A DNA stretch of 7,323 nt from Lentisphaeria bacterium (GTDB taxonomy: Bacteria > Verrucomicrobiota > Lentisphaeria > Oligosphaerales > JAFGRS01), in assembly GCA_016935045.1 (NCBI GenBank), contig JAFGRS010000400.1, positions 1 to 7,323 on the forward strand, given 5' to 3'. Below, piece by piece: positions 1 through 5,975 of this stretch. A program made the position numbers and the translations under genes. Below the pieces are notes generated by a model that saw only the letters and a program-made list of their open reading frames with translations, was not told the origin of the DNA and did not search any database. How positions within the stretch are numbered: position 1 is the first letter of the stretch; each line of letters begins with the position of its first letter.

Positions 1-51
1 CGGAGGGCGGGGAGGGGGCGCGGCCGCGCTCCCTCACCCCGAATCGGCGCT

Positions 52-72
52 CCACTGCCGCAAGGGCAGTGG
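52..72. other. Perfect 8-bp inverted repeat (hairpin), intergenic
   Basis: CCACTGCC (52-59) and GGCAGTGG (65-72) are exact reverse complements separated by the five bases GCAAG, so either strand can form a GC-rich hairpin. No T-run follows on either side, so it is not a textbook intrinsic terminator. It could end or stabilise the transcript of an upstream gene outside the window. The role is unknown. Confidence 0.5.
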
Positions 73-128
73 CGGCGGGAACCGATTGGCCGGATCTTGG
101 AACAGCCCCGTCCGGGCGGCGTTCCGCC

Positions 129-162
129 TTGCATTGCGGTCAGGGAGACATATAGCATCTCC
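129..162 (+). promoter_or_regulatory. Weak promoter candidate for the heparinase-like gene
   Basis: TTGCAT (129-134), a 16-base gap and TATAGC (151-156) resemble a sigma70 promoter. This would start transcription near 163 and leave a leader of about 38 bases before the ATG at 201. A short inverted repeat, GGAGA (144-148) and TCTCC (158-162), brackets the -10 and could be an operator half-site pair. Both hexamers are only partial matches, so this is a suggestion from pattern alone. Confidence 0.25.
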
Positions 163-200
163 GCAGTAGTCATCAACCGCCAACCTGTCGGGGCACCACC

Positions 201-2618
201 ATGGTTCTGCTTGCACTCGCCGCCGTCATGGGATCCTACTCGGGCATCACCACCGACTCGCTGCTGGACACCCCGAACCTCGAGATCCGCAGCGTCTGGC
301 AGGCCGGCGCGGCGGACCTCCTGCGCCTCGCCCGCAATGCCATTCTGACAGAACACGACAACCAGGCCGCACTGCGGCCGGAGGCGGGCTTCGCCCTCGA
401 TCTGGACACCATGCTCGCGCCCGGCATCTACCGGCTGACCGTGCAGGCTTCGGCCCCGAACAAGGGCGCGGATTCCCTCTTCGTCGACCTCGACGGCACC
501 CGCCTGAAAGCCCTGCTGCAACCGCCCATCGAGCACCTGGGCCCCAGCAGCATCGTACTGCACGTCGAGGCGGCCGGGAACCACCGCATTGCCCTGACAC
601 TGCGGGAGAGCCCGGGCTGTGTCCTGCAATCGGTAAGCCTGGAAGCCATCCGCCCGAACCCGCCCCTGCCGGCCATCCTCCCGGAACGCCGGGACAGCCG
701 CCCGAGGGTGCTCCTGACCCCCGAGAAGCTGGCCCTGCTCCGCCGGCAGGTAGCCACCGGGGCGCACGCGGAGGTCTACGCCCTGCCGTCGCCTCTCACG
801 CGCCCGCCTCCCGCGTACCGGCCGGGCAAGCGCAACGGTGGCGGCTTTCGGAGTCTGGGGGATCACGTTCTGCGCCAGCTTCTCGATCCGGATCCGGCGC
901 AGTTGGAGGCGATCGAGGGTTGGCTGGAGACGGGCGCGGGGTATGGAGACGTGGGCGTGGACCTGGATGCGGAGTACTTCCTCGAAGGCATGGCCCTGGC
1001 CTATGACTGGCTGCACGATGCCCTCGACCGCGACCTGCGGGATCGTGTCCGCGATCGCGTGGCGCGGTCCTGCGCGGAACTCTACCAGGCGTCCCTTGCC
1101 GGCAGGACCGGGGGCGGGCTCAGCTTCCAGCAGAACCACTTCTGGTATGCGCATCTGGCCTTGGCGCTGGGTGCGGCCGCCCTGGTCGGAGACCATCCCG
1201 AGGCGGAGTCCTGGCTGGCCTGGTCCTGGGACCGCTTCGAGCGCATCGCCCTGACCTTCAGTCCGGACGGCAGTTTTCACGAGGGACCGGGGTACTGGGA
1301 CTTCAGCATGCCCACGCTCTACATGTACACCGATCTGTATGAATCCCTGACCGGACAGCGCGCGCCGGAGATGGACAGGGGGCTCCACGGCCAGGCCGAG
1401 TTCCGCCTGCACCATATCCTGCCCGGATTCCGGACCAGCGTGCCCCTCGAGGATTCCAGCGTCGCCCTGGGGCCCTCGGCGCCATGGCTCTGGCGCTGGG
1501 AGGCGGCCCGCTACCGGGACGCGGACACGCAGGGCCAGGCCGCCCTCATCAGCCGCGGCCCCAGCAGCAGCAAGTATGCGCTCCTCTGGCATGACCCCGC
1601 CGTGACGCCGCCGGATGCGCCCCTGGACCAGGTCCCCCTGGCACGTCACTATGCCGATGTCGAGAACGTCTTCCTGCGTACCTCCTGGGCCCCGGATGCC
1701 ACCTTTGCCGCGTTTGCCTGCCGCCCCCTCGGCGGACACCGCTATGCCGACATCTGCAGCCGCTACCCGCGTGTCGGCGGGACCGGCCACAACCATCCGG
1801 CTCAGGGGCACTTCTTCCTCTACGCCCGGGGCCAGACCCTCGCGGGCGACCCGGGCTATACCTACGAGAAACGCACCCGGAACCACAATACCATCCTCGT
1901 GGACGGCCAGGGACAGTACGGCGACGGCGAAATGTGGCCCAGCCCCAAGCCCGGCCGCCCGCGCATCCTCCGCTTCGTCCATCGCGCTCCCGTGTCCATC
2001 GTCACCGGGGAGGTGGCGGATGCCTACCCGAAGGAATTGGGGCTGAGAGAATTCCAGCGCACGTTCGTGCTCGTGGGTCCGGACCTGGCGGTGGTCTTCG
2101 ACCGCCTGGCCGCCGAGCAACCGCGGACCTTTTCCTGGCTCCTGCACCACTGGGGAGAAGAGCGTGTCGCCAACGGCCGCTGCCGCGTCACCGTAGGCAA
2201 CGCGGTGCTGGACCTGCAACCCCTCCTGCCGGCCTCCGCGAGCCTCACCACGGAGGTCTACCGCCCCCAGTTTGTCCACCCGACCCGGGACCTCACCCCG
2301 AAAAACCCCGACGTCCGCCTGGTCTCGATCCAGAGCCCACCCGCCACGACTGCCTTCTTTCTCGTCCCCATGACCATCGGCAGCAGCGACCAACCGCCCG
2401 CGGCCGCGGAACACGTCCCCTGCGACGGCGGCGTCGCCATGCGTTGCGGCGACACCATCCTCGCCTTCCGCACCGGACCGGCGGACATGACCGTACCCCT
2501 CCCCTGGGGCGGCAACACCCGCAGCGAAGCCTCGGTCCTGGTCGCGGTCCTGCGGGACGGCCAACGGATCGTCGTCGACGACACCCCTCCGCCGCGGACA
2601 ACCGGGGACGGGGGCTGA
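201..2618 (+). CDS. Heparinase II/III-like polysaccharide lyase
   Basis: Probable lyase that cleaves uronate-containing polysaccharide by beta-elimination; the substrate cannot be read from sequence. Residues about 30-150 look like a beta-sandwich, possibly carbohydrate-binding (GIYRLTVQASAPN, then an LFVDLDGT strand). Residues about 170-450 fit the alpha/alpha toroid, with N312-H313 in QQNHFWY and Y365 in DGSFHEGPGYW, matching the Asn-His and Tyr catalytic positions of PL15/PL17/HepII-type enzymes. Residues about 480-790 are the C-terminal beta-sandwich, with GHNHPAQGHFFLYARG (529-544), LAGDPGY and NHNTILVDGQGQ. H532, D550 and H562 are the likely metal ligands. The ATG at 201 is the only usable start, because an in-frame TAG lies at 153-155 and no ATG, GTG or TTG falls between. 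The ribosome site is poor. The N-terminus (MVLLALAAVMGSYSG) is hydrophobic but has no positive charge, so export is uncertain. An Asp usually found in the HPDQ version of the H-x-H motif is Ala534 here. Convergent with the esterase gene. Confidence 0.9.
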   Translation: MVLLALAAVMGSYSGITTDSLLDTPNLEIRSVWQAGAADLLRLARNAILTEHDNQAALRPEAGFALDLDTMLAPGIYRLTVQASAPNKGADSLFVDLDGTRLKALLQPPIEHLGPSSIVLHVEAAGNHRIALTLRESPGCVLQSVSLEAIRPNPPLPAILPERRDSRPRVLLTPEKLALLRRQVATGAHAEVYALPSPLTRPPPAYRPGKRNGGGFRSLGDHVLRQLLDPDPAQLEAIEGWLETGAGYGDVGVDLDAEYFLEGMALAYDWLHDALDRDLRDRVRDRVARSCAELYQASLAGRTGGGLSFQQNHFWYAHLALALGAAALVGDHPEAESWLAWSWDRFERIALTFSPDGSFHEGPGYWDFSMPTLYMYTDLYESLTGQRAPEMDRGLHGQAEFRLHHILPGFRTSVPLEDSSVALGPSAPWLWRWEAARYRDADTQGQAALISRGPSSSKYALLWHDPAVTPPDAPLDQVPLARHYADVENVFLRTSWAPDATFAAFACRPLGGHRYADICSRYPRVGGTGHNHPAQGHFFLYARGQTLAGDPGYTYEKRTRNHNTILVDGQGQYGDGEMWPSPKPGRPRILRFVHRAPVSIVTGEVADAYPKELGLREFQRTFVLVGPDLAVVFDRLAAEQPRTFSWLLHHWGEERVANGRCRVTVGNAVLDLQPLLPASASLTTEVYRPQFVHPTRDLTPKNPDVRLVSIQSPPATTAFFLVPMTIGSSDQPPAAAEHVPCDGGVAMRCGDTILAFRTGPADMTVPLPWGGNTRSEASVLVAVLRDGQRIVVDDTPPPRTTGDGG

Positions 2619-2710
2619 CGTCCCGGCGTGACTGCGTGCACGCGATCGTGGTAGGGATCCGGGTAGCCCCGGCCCCCCCCCGCACCGATCCCTGCGTGAA
2701 GGACTCCCGC

Positions 2711-2851
2711 AAGCGCGTCCAGTGCGTACTGCCGCAGCAACGTCGTCTTGCCAACTCGGCGGGGGCCGTAGAGAATCACTGCCTTGCCTGGCGCAGCAAG
2801 CCCGGACAGATGCCTTAGCTGTGCTTGGGGTATGTAATTAGGCGCTTTCAT
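2711..2851 (-). pseudogene. 5' remnant of an AAA/DUF4143-type ATPase gene
   Basis: The first 46 or so residues read like the start of the bacterial ATPases that pair an AAA_14 domain with DUF4143: MKAPNYIPQAQLRHL, then PGKAVILYGPRRVGKTTLLRQYALDA. The Walker A motif GPRRVGKTT is intact. After about residue 46, near base 2711, resemblance stops. The frame remains open to 2258 (197 codons in all), but the rest is antisense to the end of the lyase gene and looks like translated GC-rich noise. The roughly 350 further residues of a full ATPase, including Walker B and the DUF4143 part, are absent. A run of nine C (2673-2681) lies just past the break. The start codon has no ribosome site, but a good promoter ends two bases upstream, so the parent gene was probably leaderless. 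The remnant is most likely non-functional; the fragment could still be transcribed. Confidence 0.75.
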
Positions 2852-2852
2852 G

Positions 2853-2888
2853 ATGACTGAATTTAGCTAAATACGGTCATTCCGTCAA
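2853..2888 (-). promoter_or_regulatory. Promoter with a 28-bp palindromic operator, leaderless type
   Basis: Reading leftward, TTGACG (2888-2883) is followed by exactly 17 bases and then TAAATT (2865-2860), a good sigma70 arrangement. Transcription would begin near 2853, two bases before the ATPase-remnant start codon at 2851, giving a leaderless message. Bases 2853-2880 form a near-perfect palindrome: ATGAC/GTCAT outer arms and the exact 12-bp core ATTTAGCTAAAT (2861-2872), with 12 of 14 positions paired. It covers the -10 and most of the spacer, where a bound dimer would block RNA polymerase. The stretch is AT-rich within GC-rich surroundings. That it is an operator is inferred. Confidence 0.55.
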
Positions 2889-2959
2889 GTCGCTGGCGAC
2901 GGACGCGGTTTTCGGGCGTCGCGAACCGCAGCGCAGGTTCGCCGAACGCACCGGTCGGC

Positions 2960-5185
2960 TCACTTCACCGGGCGCACCAGCACCCGCAGACGCCGGGTCG
3001 CATACTGCGCCGCGTTGCCCTGGAATGTCCAGTCGCGCGTGCGTGAGACCGTTGCATTGCCGCCCGGCACGACGGGTTTGTCCGGGCTGTTGCCGATGCC
3101 GATGTCGGCCCCGCCGGCGGCTTTCCAGTGGTTGATGGCGAAGAGGGTCTGCCTGGCCTCGGCGTTGTGGACCTGCATGGAGCCGTAGCCGTCCACAGGG
3201 TCGGAAGGTCCGTCGCCGAAGTCCCACACATCGTTCGACGCGCCCGGTACCCCGCCTGCATTCTGAGGCCCGTAGTTGTGGGGCCAGAACTCGATATAGC
3301 CCATCCCAAGGCCCGTGCCGGAGGTGATTCCGGGGGCATTCGAGAGCACGTTCATCTCCTCGACCCGGGTCTGGAAATGGGCCTTCGAGGCCAGTGTCGG
3401 AACACCGATTCTGGCGAGGTCGTCGGTGAAGGCCTTCATGGAGACGTAGACCCACTGCGTCCGCTCGTCGGGTTTGCGCAGCTCGAGGAAGTAGGCCACC
3501 CGGTCGAAGGGCGGGCGCACTTCCGCCCGCCGGTCCACCGCATAGGTCACCGTGGCCCCCAGAGAAGCGAGGTCCAGGTCGTAGACCAGGGTGTACCCCG
3601 AGGCTTCGGGAACATGGCGTTGGAGGTAGTCGATGACGGGAACGTTCCCGGCCCGGAAAGGCGCGCCCGGCAGTCCGTCCCGGTTCATCAGGTTGGGTTC
3701 GGCGGTCTTGTGCCAGCCGAAGCGGACTGCGACCGGGCGCGGGGCCTCGGGTGCCGAAACGAGGATGTCCTTGCCCTCGATGACGGCCTGGGCCTGGACG
3801 AAGTCCTCGCCCTCGGCATCGATGACTTCGAACCACGTCAGGGGTTTGCCGTCCCGCGAGGCAAGGCCGTTTTCGGCATGGTCGAAGGACAGGCGCAGGC
3901 GCCCCTCCTCGATCCGCATCTCCCGGAACACGGGACCGGACCAGACGATGCCCTCGCGGCCGTAGGTGCGTGCCAGGGCGAGTAACGCCAGGCGGCGGCC
4001 GACTTCCTGCTTGTTCATGGGGTGGATGTTCGTGATGTCGCCCACGTCGTGAATCACCGCCATGCCCACCCCCGGCAGTTGGGCGGCCGCGTTCTGCGCC
4101 TCCCAGAAGCGTGGCAGAATCTCGGGATTCTCGTTGCCGTACTGGTAGGGGGCGATCTGCACGAAGTAGAACGGCAGCGCCGGTTTCCCCCAGACCTGGC
4201 GCCAGCCTTCGATCAGCGCCTTCATCTTTTCGAGGTAGAGCATTCCCTCGCCGTGGTTGGATTCGCCCTGGTACCAGATGGCGCCCCGGATGCCGAAGGG
4301 CACCGCGCCGTGGACCATGGCGTTGTAGAGCACGGTGGGGTCCTGGTGGTTCTTGAGCAGGAGGCATTGTTGGGGGAACGCCGGGGGCGGCTCGACGGGC
4401 TGTTCCCGGGTCACTGCCTGTCGCGTCCCCGCAAGCCACGCCGTCAGCGCCTCCAGGTAGGTGTTCATGGCGGCCTTGTGTTCGGGGCGGTCCGGCAGGG
4501 TCAGGTACACCCGGTCCACGATGGATTGGAGGGGCGCCACGCCCTCGAAGCCGCTGAGGGGCGTCCAGGGCTCGATGCGGGTGCCGCCCCAGGAGGAGTT
4601 GATCAGGCCGATGGGGACGCCCAGGTCCCGGTGCAGCTCACGCCCGAAGAAGTAGGCTGCCGCGGAGAAGTCGAGAACCGTCTCGGGAGAACATACCTTC
4701 CAGTCGCAGGCGGGAAGGTCCCGCTGCGGCAGCCCGGCAGGCACCCGCGGCACCGTGATGTGACGGATGGAGGGAAAACCGGCGGCGGCCTGCTCTTCTT
4801 CCGGACGAAGCGAACTGCGCACCAGCCACTGCATGTTGGACTGCCCGGAACACAGCCACACCTCGCCCACCAGGATGTCCTCGACCGTGCGCTCGGAGCT
4901 GCCCCGTACCGCCAGTGTGAGGGGTACCCCCCCCGCGCTTCTGGGCCGCAGCCGCACCGCCCAGGCCCCATCCGCCCCGGCCAGCGCCTGCGCGGACTCG
5001 TTCCCCAGCAGGACGGTCACCGCCTGGCCGGGGGTCTCCCATCCCCAGACCGGGATGGGTTCCTCCCGCTGCAACACCATGTGATCGGAGAAGATGGTGG
5101 GAAGCGTCAATTCGGCCCGGGCCGCCAACGTGGCAAGCGCGACAAGCGCCGCGGCAATCTCCGACAAGCGACGATGCATCCTCAT
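2960..5185 (-). CDS. Exported sialate O-acetylesterase family protein
   Basis: Probable carbohydrate O-acetylesterase of the sialate O-acetylesterase (SASA, SGNH-hydrolase-like) family, acting outside the cytoplasm to remove acetyl groups from sialic acid or, as in many environmental homologues, from other acetylated glycans. Residues 1-24 are a Sec signal ending ARA-E. Next come the family start LPTIFSDHMVLQR (28-40) and PVWGWETPG, then VGEVWLCSGQSNMQW (106-120) with nucleophile S116. GVPIGLINSSWGGTRIEPW (189-207), GAIWYQGESN (301-310) and IHDVGDITNIHPMNKQEVG (378-396) with catalytic H388 follow. Residues about 525-741 form an additional C-terminal domain of unknown role. The start at 5185 is backed by AAGGA five bases upstream; M3 is an alternative. 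The ATG shares ATGA with the stop of the lipoprotein gene, so the two are co-transcribed and probably coupled. No convincing terminator is visible after the stop. Confidence 0.92.
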   Translation of the reverse strand: MRMHRRLSEIAAALVALATLAARAELTLPTIFSDHMVLQREEPIPVWGWETPGQAVTVLLGNESAQALAGADGAWAVRLRPRSAGGVPLTLAVRGSSERTVEDILVGEVWLCSGQSNMQWLVRSSLRPEEEQAAAGFPSIRHITVPRVPAGLPQRDLPACDWKVCSPETVLDFSAAAYFFGRELHRDLGVPIGLINSSWGGTRIEPWTPLSGFEGVAPLQSIVDRVYLTLPDRPEHKAAMNTYLEALTAWLAGTRQAVTREQPVEPPPAFPQQCLLLKNHQDPTVLYNAMVHGAVPFGIRGAIWYQGESNHGEGMLYLEKMKALIEGWRQVWGKPALPFYFVQIAPYQYGNENPEILPRFWEAQNAAAQLPGVGMAVIHDVGDITNIHPMNKQEVGRRLALLALARTYGREGIVWSGPVFREMRIEEGRLRLSFDHAENGLASRDGKPLTWFEVIDAEGEDFVQAQAVIEGKDILVSAPEAPRPVAVRFGWHKTAEPNLMNRDGLPGAPFRAGNVPVIDYLQRHVPEASGYTLVYDLDLASLGATVTYAVDRRAEVRPPFDRVAYFLELRKPDERTQWVYVSMKAFTDDLARIGVPTLASKAHFQTRVEEMNVLSNAPGITSGTGLGMGYIEFWPHNYGPQNAGGVPGASNDVWDFGDGPSDPVDGYGSMQVHNAEARQTLFAINHWKAAGGADIGIGNSPDKPVVPGGNATVSRTRDWTFQGNAAQYATRRLRVLVRPVK

Positions 5186-5841
5186 GTCCGTCCTTTCCCT
5201 TGCTGCTCACCCGGGAGCATTGCCTCACCCGCGACGGCACGGACCGGAATCCGGAAACGGATTTCCGTCTCCCAGTGAACCGTGCCTCCCGCGGGACCAT
5301 ACACACGCCGTACCGTACACGCACGGCCGCCGCGACCGCCGTGCCAGGACCACACCTCGGAACCGCGCCCGTAGACATCGTGGCGAGTGGCCCTCTCGCC
5401 CGGTTCGGTCGCCACGTCGATGCCGTACTCCCGCGCGATCCCGGGCACATCGGCATGGCCCGCTTCCACCCGCAACTCCCGCAGCGCCTCCGTCACGGCC
5501 AGGGTACGGAGAACCACCCAGCGCACCGGACAGGCGCAACGCCGGGCGTCAATCTCGGCGTAGCCGCGCCGGCGCAGCCCCCGGGCCGCGGTCCCCAGCT
5601 CGGCCGTCGTCAGACCCCAGTGCCGCAGGGGATCGAGCACCCCTGCCTCCTCGAGCATCTCCGCCAAGGAGGCATCGGCGACGTCCGACGGCTCGAGCCC
5701 CTCCAGCACGGTCACCGGCTGGAGGGTCGGGAAAAGATTGGCCACCGGACGCACGGGAGGAGCGACCGGCGTCCGGCAACCCGCTCCCCATAGCAACACG
5801 CCGAGAATCATCCCCAGCCGACCGATGGACCGTTGCCGCAT
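5182..5841 (-). CDS. Putative lipoprotein of unknown family
   Basis: I do not recognise the family. The 219-residue protein starts MRQRSIGRLGMILGVLLWGAGC, with a basic n-region, a hydrophobic core and Cys22 as likely lipidation site. The lipobox is atypical, with Gly rather than Leu at -3. A Pro-rich linker (24-32, APPVRP) follows, then a mixed helical part (about 45-95). A segment with a Cys-Ala-Cys pair (102-104) comes next, and the C-terminal part (about 155-200) is predicted to be strand-rich (EVWSWHGG, TVHWETEIRFRIPV). No catalytic motif is apparent. Its TGA overlaps the esterase ATG by four bases and the esterase ribosome site lies inside its last codons, so it is the first gene of a coupled two-gene operon and probably works at the envelope in the same process. 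The start at 5841 has little Shine-Dalgarno support. M11 is a possible later start but would lose the basic residues of the signal. Confidence 0.75.
   Translation of the reverse strand: MRQRSIGRLGMILGVLLWGAGCRTPVAPPVRPVANLFPTLQPVTVLEGLEPSDVADASLAEMLEEAGVLDPLRHWGLTTAELGTAARGLRRRGYAEIDARRCACPVRWVVLRTLAVTEALRELRVEAGHADVPGIAREYGIDVATEPGERATRHDVYGRGSEVWSWHGGRGGRACTVRRVYGPAGGTVHWETEIRFRIPVRAVAGEAMLPGEQQGKGRT
5191..5195 (-). promoter_or_regulatory. Ribosome binding site of the esterase gene
   Basis: On the minus strand AAGGA (within AAAGGA) sits five bases before the ATG at 5185. It lies inside the last codons of the upstream lipoprotein gene. This fixes the esterase start and supports translational coupling. 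Confidence 0.7.
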
Positions 5842-5859
5842 CGCCGCACCATCTCAGGT

Positions 5860-5867
5860 AGTATAAT
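5860..5867. promoter_or_regulatory. Overlapping divergent -10 elements
   Basis: On the plus strand TATAAT (5862-5867) is a perfect -10. On the minus strand the same bases give TATACT (5865-5860). They would start transcripts near 5874 (rightward, toward the methyltransferase) and near 5853 (leftward, toward the lipoprotein-esterase operon). Neither side has a recognisable -35 at 16-18 bases. This AT-rich patch stands out in the GC-rich gap between the two divergent genes. Bacterial bidirectional promoters that share one -10 region are known; that this is one of them is inferred. Confidence 0.45.
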
Positions 5868-5876
5868 TAATGGAAT

Positions 5877-5882
5877 AGGAGG
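5877..5882 (+). promoter_or_regulatory. Strong Shine-Dalgarno AGGAGG before a short leader ORF
   Basis: AGGAGG lies eight bases before ATG 5891, which is the best ribosome site seen in the window. It does not precede the methyltransferase but a seven-codon ORF, and it sits just downstream of the start expected from the -10 at 5862-5867. Confidence 0.6.
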
Positions 5883-5890
5883 ATACCGCC

Positions 5891-5914
5891 ATGGGCATGG
5901 AACCGCTGCCGTGA
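5891..5914 (+). CDS. Possible seven-residue leader peptide MGMEPLP
   Basis: An ATG with a near-ideal Shine-Dalgarno opens a reading frame of seven codons, MGMEPLP, ending in TGA at 5912-5914. It is in a different frame from the methyltransferase, whose GTG start lies 61 bases further on. Ribosomes loading here could set the access or stability of the downstream message, as upstream leader ORFs do elsewhere. The two prolines near the stop could slow termination. Alternatively it is the leftover 5' end of a longer gene, or an indel here has separated it from its original frame. Conservation would decide. Confidence 0.35.
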   Translation: MGMEPLP

Positions 5915-5964
5915 ATGCTAGCCGCCGGGAACCGGGCTGTCAACCCCTCTCCCTGCCGGACCAC

Positions 5965-5969
5965 TGGAG
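5965..5969 (+). promoter_or_regulatory. Ribosome binding site deciding a GTG start
   Basis: TGGAG ends six bases before GTG 5976. A TTG at 5970 is in frame but begins directly after this site, too close for normal initiation, so GTG is preferred. Confidence 0.55.
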
Positions 5970-5975
5970 TTGCGC

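Noticed and set aside
34..216. A 60-codon minus-strand frame upstream of the lyase
   Set aside because: It has no ribosome site or recognisable composition and runs through the hairpin and the likely promoter region.
1934..2818. A 294-codon plus-strand open frame overlapping the end of the lyase
   Set aside because: It is dominated by Pro, Arg, Gly and His and is out of frame with the well-supported lyase C-terminal domain.
2889..2959. Possible terminator after the esterase gene, from GCGACG and CGTCGC arms and a GACGC/GCGTC pair
   Set aside because: The stems are short and compete with each other, and no T-run follows in the esterase direction.
2877..4439. A 520-codon minus-strand open frame inside the esterase gene
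   Set aside because: It is out of frame with a clearly recognisable esterase and has low-complexity Arg/Pro/Gly composition, so it is a shadow.
4022..5278. A 418-codon plus-strand open frame antisense to the esterase
   Set aside because: It follows the esterase codon pattern on the opposite strand and has no recognisable motif or ribosome site.
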